In this document: piece after piece, positions 10,053 to 21,153 of the stretch
Position numbering within the stretch: position 1 is the first letter of the stretch
Layout of the letters: every line of letters starts with the position of its first letter
Origin: Solea solea
Lineage: Eukaryota > Chordata > Actinopteri > Pleuronectiformes > Soleidae
Assembly: GCF_958295425.1 (NCBI RefSeq)
Contig: NC_081136.1
Coordinates: forward strand, 19,784,890 to 19,848,889
Direction of reading: 5' to 3'
DNA length: 64,000 bases
Program-made: the position numbers and the translations under genes
The notes under the pieces: generated by a model
What the model saw: the letters and a program-made list of their open reading frames with translations, nothing else
Told to the model about the DNA's origin: nothing
Databases searched by the model: none

Positions 10053-12778
10053 TCAGTGTTTGATTTTGCAATGATTTCACTGTTTGGATGTGTTTTTCTA
10101 TTTGTGTCTGTTTTTGTGCACATTCAGCAAGCATACGGCTGTTTTCTGATTTTTTTCAATTTTCTACTGTCCCATAACATAAACCTCACAAATAAAGTTA
10201 ACATCTTATAAGATATACTTCTGTACCCTCAGTGTTTGATTTTGCAATGATTTCACTGTTTGGATGTGTTTTTCTATTTGTGTCTGTTTTTGTGCAAGTA
10301 TACGGCTGTTTTCTGATTTTTTTCAATTTTCTACTGTCCCATAACATAAACCTCACAAATAAAGTTAACATCTTATAAGATATACTTCTGTACCCTCAGT
10401 GTTTGATTTTGCAATGATTTCACTGTTTGGATGTGTTTTTCTATTTGTGTCTGTTTTTGTGCAAGTATACGGCTGTTTTCTGATTTTTTTCAATTTTCTA
10501 CTGTCCCATAACATAAACCTCACAAATAAAGTTAACATCTTATAAGATATACTTCTGTACCCTCAGTGTTTGATTTTGCAATGATTTCACTGTTTGGATG
10601 TGTTTTTCTATTTGTGTCTGTTTTTGTGCAAGTATACGGCTGTTTTCTGTTTTTTTTCAATTTTCTACTGTCCCATAACATAAACCTCACAAATAAAGTT
10701 AACATCTTATAAGATATACTTCTGTACCCTCAGTGTTTGATTTTGCAATGATTTCACTGTTTGGATGTGTTTTTCTATTTGTTTCTGTTTTTGTGCAAGT
10801 ATACGGCTGTTTTCTGATTTTTTTCAATTTTCTACTGTCCCATAACATGAACCTCACAAATAAAGTTAACATCTTATAAGATATACTTCTGTACCCTCAG
10901 TGTTTGATTTTGCAATGATTTCACTGTTTGGATGTGTTTTTCTATTTGTGTCTGTTTTTGTGCAAGTATACGGCTGTTTTCTGATTTTTTTCAATTTTCT
11001 ACTGTCCCATAACATAAACCTCACAAATAAAGTTAACATCTTATAAGATATACTTCTGTACCCTCAGTGTTTGATTTTGCAATGATTTCACTGTTTGGAT
11101 GTGTTTTTCTATTTGTGTCTGTTTTTGTGCACATTCAGCAAGTATACGGCTGTTTTCTGATTTTTTTCAATTTTCTACTGTCCCATAACATAAACCTCAC
11201 AAATAAAGTTAACATCTTATAAGATATACTTCTGTACCCTCAGTGTTTGATTTTGCAATGATTTCACTGTTTGGATGTGTTTTTCTATTTGTGTCTGTTT
11301 TTGTGCAAGTATACGGCTGTTTTCTGATTTTTTTCAATTTTCTACTGTCCCATAACATAAACCTCACAAATAAAGTTAACATCTTATAAGATATACTTAT
11401 GTACCCTCAGTGTTTGATTTTGCAATGATTTCACTGTTTGGATGTGTTTTGCTATTTGTGTCTGTTTTTGTGCACATTCAGCAAGTATACGGCTGTTTTC
11501 TGATTTTTTTCAATTTTCTGATTTTTTTCAATTTTCTACTGTCCCATAACATAAACCTCACAAATAAAGTTAACATCTTATAAGATATACTTCTGTACCC
11601 TCAGTGTTTGATTTTGCAATGATTTCACTGTTTGGATGTGTTTTTCTATTTGTGTCTGTTTTTGTGCAAGTATACGGCTGTTTTCTGATTTTTTTCAATT
11701 TTCTACTGTCCCATAACATAAACTTCACAAATAAAGTTAACATCTTATAAGATATACTTCTGTACCCTCAGTGTTTGATTTTGCAATGATTTCACTGTTT
11801 GGATGTGTTTTGCTATTTGTGTCTGTTTTTGTGCAAGTATACGGCTGTTTTCTGATTTTTTTCAATTTTCTACTGTCCCATAACATAAACCTCACAAATA
11901 AAGTTAACATCTTATAAGATATACTTCTGTACCCTCAGTGTTTGATTTTGCAATGATTTCACTGTTTGGATGTGTTTTTCTATTTGTGTCTGTTTTTGTG
12001 CAAGTATACGGCTGTTTTCTGTTTTTTTTCAATTTTCTACTGTCCCATAACATAAACCTCACAAATAAAGTTAACATCTTATAAGATATACTTCTGTACC
12101 CTCAGTGTTTGATTTTGCAATGATTTCACTGTTTGGATGTGTTTTTCTATTTGTTTCTGTTTTTGTGCAAGTATACGGCTGTTTTCTGATTTTTTTCAAT
12201 TTTCTACTGTCCCATAACATGAACCTCACAAATAAAGTTAACATCTTATAAGATATACTTCTGTACCCTCAGTGTTTGATTTTGCAATGATTTCACTGTT
12301 TGGATGTGTTTTTCTATTTGTGTCTGTTTTTGTGCAAGTATACGGCTGTTTTCTGATTTTTTTCAATTTTCTACTGTCCCATAACATAAACCTCACAAAT
12401 AAAGTTAACATCTTATAAGATATACTTCTGTACCCTCAGTGTTTGATTTTGCAATGATTTCACTGTTTGGATGTGTTTTTCTATTTGTGTCTGTTTTTGT
12501 GCAAGTATACGGCTGTTTTCTGATTTTTTTCAATTTTCTACTGTCCCATAACATAAACCTCACAAATAAAGTTAACATCTTATAAGATATACTTCTGTAC
12601 CCTCAGTGTTTGATTTTGCAATGATTTCACTGTTTGGATGTGTTTTGCTATTTGTGTCTGTTTTTGTGCACATTCAGCAAGTATACGGCTGTTTTCTGAT
12701 TTTTTTCAATTTTCTACTGTCCCATAACATAAACCTCACAAATAAAGTTAAAATCTTATAAGATATAGTTATATGCCT
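10053..12778 (+). repeat. A array, 16-unit higher-order block (2726 bp)
   Basis: Class order is L S S S S S L S D S S S S S S L. Units 1-9 copy 4845-6392 in order and tags at an offset of 5208 bp. The CTGTTTTTTTTC unit followed by TTGTTTCTG/AACATGAACC occurs twice, the AACATGAACC markers lying near 10846 and 12218. This shows a local duplication inside the block. Confidence 0.8.
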
Positions 12779-14661
12779 TCAGTGTTTGATTTTGCAATGA
12801 TTTCACTGTTTGGATGTGTTTTTCTATTTGTGTCTGTTTTTGTGCACATTCAGCAAGTATACGGCTGTTTTCTGATTTTTTTCAATTTTCTACTGTCCCA
12901 TAACATAAACCTCACAAATAAAGTTAAAATCTTATAAGATATACTTCTGTACCATCAGTGTTTGATTTTGCAATGATTTCACTGTTTGGATGTGTTTTTC
13001 TATTTGTGTCTGTTTTTGTGCAAGTATACGGCTGTTTTCTGATTTTTTTCAATTTTCTACTGTCCCATAACATAAACTTCACAAATAAAGTTAACATCTT
13101 ATAAGATATACTTCTGTACCCTCAGTGTTTGATTTTGCAATGATTTCACTGTTTGGATGTGTTTTTCTATTTGTGTCTGTTTTTGTGCAAGTATACGGCT
13201 GTTTTCTGATTTTTTTCAATTTTCTACTGTCCCATAACATAAACCTCACAAATAAAGTTAACATCTTATAAGATATACTTCTGTACCCTCAGTGTTTGAT
13301 TTTGCAATGATTTCACTGTTTGGATGTGTTTTTCTATTTGTGTCTGTTTTTGTGCAAGTATACGGCTGTTTTCTGATTTTTTTCAATTTTCTACTGTCCC
13401 ATAACATAAACCTATGTTATACTTATACTTATGTACCCTCAGTGTTTGATTTTGCAATGATTTCACTGTTTGGATGTGTTTTGCTATTTGTGTCTGTTTT
13501 TGTGCACATTCAGCAAGTATACGGCTGTTTTCTGATTTTTTTCAATTTTCTGATTTTTTTTAATTTTCTACTGTCCCATAACATAAACCTCACAAATAAA
13601 GTTAACATCTTATAAAATATACTTCTGTACCCTCAGTGTTTGATTTTGCAATGATTTCACTGTTTGGATGTGTTTTTCTATTTGTGTCTGTTTTTGTGCA
13701 CATTCAGCAAGTATACGGCTGTTTTCTGATTTTTTTCAATTTTCTACTGTCCCATAACATAAACCTCACAAATAAAGTTAAAATCTTATAAGATATACTT
13801 CTGTACCATCAGTGTTTGATTTTGCAATGATTTCACTGTTTGGATGTGTTTTTCTATTTGTGTCTGTTTTTGTGCAAGTATACGGCTGTTTTCTGATTTT
13901 TTTCAATTTTCTACTGTCCCATAACATAAACTTCACAAATAAAGTTAACATCTTATAAGATATACTTCTGTACCCTCAGTGTTTGATTTTGCAATGATTT
14001 CACTGTTTGGATGTGTTTTTCTATTTGTGTCTGTTTTTGTGCAAGTATACGGCTGTTTTCTGATTTTTTTCAATTTTCTACTGTCCCATAACATAAACCT
14101 CACAAATAAAGTTAACATCTTATAAGATATACTTCTGTACCCTCAGTGTTTGATTTTGCAATGATTTCACTGTTTGGATGTGTTTTTCTATTTGTGTCTG
14201 TTTTTGTGCACATTCAGCAAGTATACGGCTGTTTTCTGATTTTTTTGAATTTTCTACTGTCCCATAACATAAACCTCACAAATAAAGTTAACATCTTATA
14301 AGATATACTTCTGTACCCTCAGTGTTTGATTTTGCAATGATTTCACTGTTTGGATGTGTTTTTCTATTTGTGTCTGTTTTTGTGCAAGTATACGGCTGTT
14401 TTCTGATTTTTTTCAATTTTCTACTGTCCCATAACATAAACCTCACAAATAAAGTTAACATCTTATAAGATATACTTCTGTACCCTCAGTGTTTGATTTT
14501 GCAATGATTTCACTGTTTGGATGTGTTTTGCTATTTGTGTCTGTTTTTGTGCACATTCAGCAAGTATACGGCTGTTTTCTGATTTTTTTCAATTTTCTAC
14601 TGTCCCATAACATAAACCTCACAAATAAAGTTAAAATCTTATAAGATATAGTTATATGCCT
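12779..14661 (+). repeat. A array, 11-unit block with a rearranged unit
   Basis: Class order is L S S R D L S S L S L, where R is the 150-bp rearranged unit at 13289-13438. Units with TTCTGTACCATC starts and AACTTCAC ends recur here and become common downstream. The D unit after R has TTTTTTTTAATTTTC and CTTATAAAATAT, both rare variants, so the neighbourhood of the breakpoint carries extra changes. Confidence 0.8.
13289..13438 (+). repeat. Rearranged 150-bp monomer with small foldback
   Basis: The unit is normal as far as CCATAACATAAACC, then lacks CACAAATAAAG and the ATCTTATAAGAT dyad. In their place is TATGTTATACTTATACTTATG, leading into the next TCAG. ATAACATA (13401-13408), AACC and TATGTTAT (13413-13420) form a perfect 8-bp inverted repeat with a 4-nt loop, followed by a short duplication of ACTTAT. 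A foldback template switch during repair or replication would produce this. Confidence 0.85.
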
Positions 14662-17449
14662 TCAGTGTTTGATTTTGCAATGATTTCACTGTTTGGATGT
14701 GTTTTTCTATTTGTGTCTGTTTTTGTGCACATTCAGCAAGCATACGGCTGTTTTCTGATTTTTTTCAATTTTCTACTGTCCCATAACATAAACCTCACAA
14801 ATAAAGTTAACATCTTATAAGATATACTTCTGTACCCTCAGTGTTTGATTTTGCAATGATTTCACTGTTTGGATGTGTTTTTCTATTTGTGTCTGTTTTT
14901 GTGCAAGTATACGGCTGTTTTCTGATTTTTTTCAATTTTCTACTGTCCCATAACATAAACCTCACAAATAAAGTTAACATCTTATAAGATATACTTCTGT
15001 ACCCTCAGTGTTTGATTTTGCAATGATTTCACTGTTTGGATGTGTTTTTCTATTTGTGTCTGTTTTTGTGCACATTCAGCAAGTATACGGCTGTTTTCTG
15101 TTTTTTTTCAATTTTCTACTGTCCCATAACATAAACCTCACAAATAAAGTTAAAATCTTATAAGATATAGTTATTTACCCTCAGTGTTTGATTTTGCAAT
15201 GATTTCACTGTTTGGATGTGTTTTTCTATTTGTGTCTGTTTTTGTGCATATTCAGCAAGTATATGGCTGTTTTCTGATTTTTTTCAATTTTCTACTGTCC
15301 CATAACATAAACCTCACAAATAAAGTTAACATCTTATAAGATATACTTCTGTACCTCAGTGTTTGATTTTGCAATGATTTCACTGTTTGGATGTGTTTTT
15401 CTATTTGTGTCTGTTTTTGTGCACATTCAGCAAGTATACGGCTGTTTTCTGATTTTTTTCAATTTTCTACTGTCCCATAACATAAACCTCACAAATAAAG
15501 TTAACATCTTATAAGATATACTTCTGTACCCTCAGTGTTTGATTTTGCAATGATTTCACTGTTTGGATGTGTTTTTCTATTTGTTTCTGTTTTTGTGCAA
15601 GTATACGGCTGTTTTCTGATTTTTTTCAATTTTCTACTGTCCCATAACATAAACCTCACAAATAAAGTTAAAATCTTATAAGATATAGTTGTTTACCCTC
15701 AGTGTTTGATTTTGCAATGATTTCACTGTTTGGATGTGTTTTTCTATTTGTGTCTGTTTTTGTGCACATTCAGCAAGTATACGGCTGTTTTCTGATTTTT
15801 TTCAATTTTCTACTGTCCCATAACATAAACCTCACAAATAAAGTTAAAATCTTATAAGATATACTTCTGTACCATCAGTGTTTGATTTTGCAATGATTTC
15901 ACTGTTTGGATGTGTTTTTCTATTTGTGTCTGTTTTTGTGCAAGTATACGGCTGTTTTCTGATTTTTTTCAATTTTCTACTGTCCCATAACATAAACTTC
16001 ACAAATAAAGTTAACATCTTATAAGATATACTTCTGTACCCTCAGTGTTTGATTTTGCAATGATTTCACTGTTTGGATGTGTTTTGCTATTTGTGTCTGT
16101 TTTTGTGCACATTCAGCAAGTATACGGCTGTTTTCTGATTTTTTTCAATTTTCTGATTTTTTTCAATTTTCTCCTGTCCCATAACATAAACCTCACAAAT
16201 AAAGTTAACATCTTATAAGATATACTTCTGTACCCTCAGTGTTTGATTTTGCAATGATTTCACTGTTTGGATGTGTTTTTCTATTTGTGTCTGTTTTTGT
16301 GCAAGTATACGGCTGTTTTCTGATTTTTTTCAATTTTCTACTGTCCCATAACATAAACCTCACAAATAAAGTTAAAATCTTATAAGATATAGTTATTTAC
16401 CCTCAGTGTTTGATTTTGCAATGATTTCACTGTTTGGATGTGTTTTTCTATTTGTGTCTGTTTTTGTGCACATTCAGCAAGTATACGGCTGTTTTCTGAT
16501 TTTTTTCAATTTTCTACTGTCCCATAACATAAACCTCACAAATAAAGTTAAAATCTTATAAGATATACTTCTGTACCATCAGTGTTTGATTTTGCAATGA
16601 TTTCACTGTTTGGATGTGTTTTTCTATTTGTGTCTGTTTTTGTGCAAGTATACGGCTGTTTTCTGATTTTTTTCAATTTTCTACTGTCCCATAACATAAA
16701 CTTCACAAATAAAGTTAACATCTTATAAGATATACTTCTGTACCCTCAGTGTTTGATTTTGCAATGATTTCACTGTTTGGATGTGTTTTTCTATTTGTGT
16801 CTGTTTTTGTGCAAGTATACGGCTGTTTTCTGATTTTTTTCAATTTTCTACTGTCCCATAACATAAACCTCACAAATAAAGTTAACATCTTATAAGATAT
16901 ACTTCTGTACCCTCAGTGTTTGATTTTGCAATGATTTCACTGTTTGGATGTGTTTTGCTATTTGTGTCTGTTTTTGTGCACATTCAGCAAGTATACGGCT
17001 GTTTTCTGATTTTTTTCAATTTTCTGATTTTTTTCAATTTTCTACTGTCCCATAACATAAACCTCACAAATAAAGTTAACATCTTATAAGATATACTTCT
17101 GTACCCTCAGTGTTTGATTTTGCAATGATTTCACTGTTTGGATGTGTTTTTCTATTTGTGTCTGTTTTTGTGCAAGTATACGGCTGTTTTCTGTTTTTTT
17201 TCAATTTTCTACTGTCCCATAACATAAACCTCACAAATAAAGTTAACATCTTATAAGATATACTTCTGTACCCTCAGTGTTTGATTTTGCAATGATTTCA
17301 CTGTTTGGATGTGTTTTGCTATTTGTGTCTGTTTTTGTGCACATTCAGCAAGTATACGGCTGTTTTCTGATTTTTTTCAATTTTCTACTGTCCCATAACA
17401 TAAACCTCACAAATAAAGTTAAAATCTTATAAGATATAGTTATATGCCT
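14662..17449 (+). repeat. A array, 16-unit higher-order block (2788 bp)
   Basis: Class order is L S L L L S L S D S L S S D S L; the sum minus one base equals 2788. The lost base is in TGTACCTCAG (one C fewer) at 15356, a tag that also occurs near 18.67, 21.85, 26.76, 30.06, 32.66 and 35.45 kb. Units 1-7 (14662-15874) are repeated at 17978-19190. A unit with GCATATTCAGCAAGTATATGG appears, a tag common in the last 20 kb. Confidence 0.8.
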
Positions 17450-17977
17450 TCAGTGTTTGATTTTGCAATGATTTCACTGTTTGGATGTGTTTTTCTATTT
17501 GTGTCTGTTTTTGTGCACATTCAGCAAGCATACGGCTGTTTTCTGATTTTTTTCAATTTTCTACTGTCCCATAACATAAACCTCACAAATAAAGTTAATA
17601 AAGTTAACATCTTATAAAATATACTTCTGTACCCTCAGTGTTTGATTTTGCAATGATTTCACTGTTTGGATGTGTTTTTCTATTTGTGTCTGTTTTTGTG
17701 CAAGTATACGGCTGTTTTCTGATTTTTTTCAATTTTCTACTGTCCCATAACATAAACCTCACAAATAAAGTTAACATCTTATAAGATATACTTCTGTACC
17801 CTCAGTGTTTGATTTTGCAATGATTTCACTGTTTGGATGTGTTTTGCTATTTGTGTCTGTTTTTGTGCACATTCAGCAAGTATACGGCTGTTTTCTGATT
17901 TTTTTCAATTTTCTACTGTCCCATAACATAAACCTCACAAATAAAGTTAAAATCTTATAAGATATAGTTATATGCCT
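17450..17977 (+). repeat. Three-unit block with a 9-bp duplication
   Basis: The units are L, S and L. In the first, ATAAAGTTA is duplicated in tandem (17589-17597 and 17598-17606), giving a 185-bp unit by a different route from the one at 43558. The adjacent CTTATAAAATAT loses the usual 12-bp dyad. The block lies between two GTTATATGCC/GCATACGG head units. Confidence 0.85.
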
Positions 17978-19190
17978 TCAGTGTTTGATTTTGCAATGAT
18001 TTCACTGTTTGGATGTGTTTTTCTATTTGTGTCTGTTTTTGTGCACATTCAGCAAGCATACGGCTGTTTTCTGATTTTTTTCAATTTTCTACTGTCCCAT
18101 AACATAAACCTCACAAATAAAGTTAACATCTTATAAGATATACTTCTGTACCCTCAGTGTTTGATTTTGCAATGATTTCACTGTTTGGATGTGTTTTTCT
18201 ATTTGTGTCTGTTTTTGTGCAAGTATACCGCTGTTTTCTGATTTTTTTCAATTTTCTACTGTCCCATAACATAAACCTCACAAATAAAGTTAACATCTTA
18301 TAAGATATACTTCTGTACCCTCAGTGTTTGATTTTGCAATGATTTCACTGTTTGGATGTGTTTTTCTATTTGTGTCTGTTTTTGTGCACATTCAGCAAGT
18401 ATACGGCTGTTTTCTGTTTTTTTTCAATTTTCTACTGTCCCATAACATAAACCTCACAAATAAAGTTAAAATCTTATAAGATATAGTTATTTACCCTCAG
18501 TGTTTGATTTTGCAATGATTTCACTGTTTGGATGTGTTTTTCTATTTGTGTCTGTTTTTGTGCATATTCAGCAAGTATATGGCTGTTTTCTGATTTTTTT
18601 CAATTTTCTACTGTCCCATAACATAAACCTCACAAATAAAGTTAACATCTTATAAGATATACTTCTGTACCTCAGTGTTTGATTTTGCAATGATTTCACT
18701 GTTTGGATGTGTTTTTCTATTTGTGTCTGTTTTTGTGCACATTCAGCAAGTATACGGCTGTTTTCTGATTTTTTTCAATTTTCTACTGTCCCATAACATA
18801 AACCTCACAAATAAAGTTAACATCTTATAAGATATACTTCTGTACCCTCAGTGTTTGATTTTGCAATGATTTCACTGTTTGGATGTGTTTTTCTATTTGT
18901 TTCTGTTTTTGTGCAAGTATACGGCTGTTTTCTGATTTTTTTCAATTTTCTACTGTCCCATAACATAAACCTCACAAATAAAGTTAAAATCTTATAAGAT
19001 ATAGTTGTTTACCCTCAGTGTTTGATTTTGCAATGATTTCACTGTTTGGATGTGTTTTTCTATTTGTGTCTGTTTTTGTGCACATTCAGCAAGTATACGG
19101 CTGTTTTCTGATTTTTTTCAATTTTCTACTGTCCCATAACATAAACCTCACAAATAAAGTTAACATCTTATAAGATATACTTCTGTACCC
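17978..19190 (+). repeat. Copy of the 14662-15874 seven-unit head
   Basis: Order and tags match 14662-15874: GCATACGG L, S, L with CTGTTTTTTTTC, L with GCATATTCAG, L with TGTACCTCAG, S with TTGTTTCTG, L with GTTGTTTACC. The length is 1213 bp in both. One difference is TATACCGCTG near 18.23 kb. The two copies then continue into different neighbours. Confidence 0.8.
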
Positions 19191-21153
19191 TCAGTGTTTG
19201 ATTTTGCAATGATTTCACTGTTTGGATGTGTTTTGCTATTTGTGTCTGTTTTTGTGCACATTCAGCAAGTATACGGCTGTTTTCTGATTTTTTTCAATTT
19301 TCTACTGTCCCATAACATAAACCTCACAAATAAGGTTAAAATCTTATAAGATATACTTCTCTACCCTCAGTGTTTGATTTTGCAATGATTTCACTGTTTG
19401 GATGTGTTTTTCTATTTGTGTCTGTTTTTGTGCACATTCAGCAAGTATACGGCTGTTTTCTGATTTTTTTCAATTTTCTACTGTCCCATAACATAAACCT
19501 CACAAATAAAGTTAAAATCTTATAAGATATAGTTATTTACCCTCAGTGTTTGATTTTGCAATGATTTCACTGTTTGGATGTGTTTTTCTATTTGTGTCTG
19601 TTTTTGTGCACATTCAGCAAGTATACGGCTGTTTTCTGATTTTTTTCAATTTTCTGATTTTTTTCAATTTTCTACTGTCCCATAACATAAACCTCACAAA
19701 TAAAGTTAACATCTTATAAGATATACTTCTGTACCCTCAGTGTTTGATTTTGCAATGATTTCACTGTTTGGATGTGTTTTTCTATTTGTGTCTGTTTTTG
19801 TGCAAGTATATGGCTGTTTTCTGATTTTTTTCAATTTTCTACTGTCCCATAACATAAACCTCACAAATAAAGTTAAAATCTTATAAGATATAGTTATATG
19901 CCTTCAGTGTTTGATTTTGCAATGATTTCACTGTTTGGATGTGTTTTTCTATTTGTGTCTGTTTTTGTGCAAGTATACGGCTGTTTTCTGATTTTTTTCA
20001 ATTTTCTACTGTCCCATAACATAAACCTCACAAATAAAGTTAAAATCTTATAAGATATAGTTATTTACCCTCAGTGTTTGATTTTGCAATGATTTCACTG
20101 TTTGGATGTGTTTTTCTATTTGTGTCTGTTTTTGTGCACATTCAGCAAGTATACGGCTGTTTTCTGATTTTTTTCAATTTTCTACTGTCCCATAACATAA
20201 ACCTCACAAATAAGGTTAAAATCTTATAAGATATACTTCTCTACCCTCAGTGTTTGATTTTGCAATGATTTCACTGTTTGGATGTGTTTTTCTATTTGTG
20301 TCTGTTTTTGTGCACATTCAGCAAGTATACGGCTGTTTTCTGATTTTTTTCAATTTTCTACTGTCCCATAACATAAACCTCACAAATAAAGTTAAAATCT
20401 TATAAGATATAGTTATTTACCCTCAGTGTTTGATTTTGCAATGATTTCACTGTTTGGATGTGTTTTTCTATTTGTGTCTGTTTTTGTGCACATTCAGCAA
20501 GTATACGGCTGTTTTCTGATTTTTTTCAATTTTCTGATTTTTTTCAATTTTCTACTGTCCCATAACATAAACCTCACAAATAAAGTTAAAATCTTATAAG
20601 ATATACTTCTGTACCCTCAGTGTTTGATTTTGCAATGATTTCACTGTTTGGATGTGTTTTTCTATTTGTGTCTGTTTTTGTGCAAGTATATGGCTGTTTT
20701 CTGATTTTTTTCAATTTTCTACTGTCCCATAACATAAACCTCACAAATAAAGTTAACATCTTATAAGATATACTTCTGTACCCTCAGTGTTTGATTTTGC
20801 AATGATTTCACTGTTTGGATGTGTTTTTCTATTTGTGTCTGTTTTTGTGCACATTCAGCAAGTATACGGCTGTTTTCTGATTTTTTTCAATTTTCTACTG
20901 TCCCATAACATAAACCTCACAAATAAGGTTAAAATCTTATAAGATATACTTCTCTACCCTCAGTGTTTGATTTTGCAATGATTTCACTGTTTGGATGTGT
21001 TTTTCTATATGTGTCTGTTTTTGTGCACATTCAGCAAGTATACGGCTGTTTTCTGATTTTTTTCAATTTTCTGATTTTTTTCAATTTTCTACTGTCCCAT
21101 AACATAAACCTCACAAATAAAGTTAACATCTTATAAGATATACTTCTGTACCC
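19191..21153 (+). repeat. Block built on the 880-bp 5-mer
   Basis: Units start at 19191, 19367, 19543, 19737, 19904, 20071, 20247, 20423, 20617, 20784 and 20960, classes L L D S S L L D S L D. The step from 19737 to 20617 is exactly 880 bp. The final D at 20960 joins a TTCTCTACC start to a D body and carries CTATATGTG, a tag shared with D units at 24962 and 25860. It looks like a fused L/D unit made by exchange. Confidence 0.8.

Noticed and set aside
13292..13615. Plus-strand 107-codon frame rich in F, V and L, resembling a membrane peptide (similar at 42003-42326)
   Set aside because: Hydrophobic codons simply reflect T-rich satellite DNA. The frame is open only because an irregular unit shifts phase; the normal 167-, 176- and 194-bp units each shift the frame.
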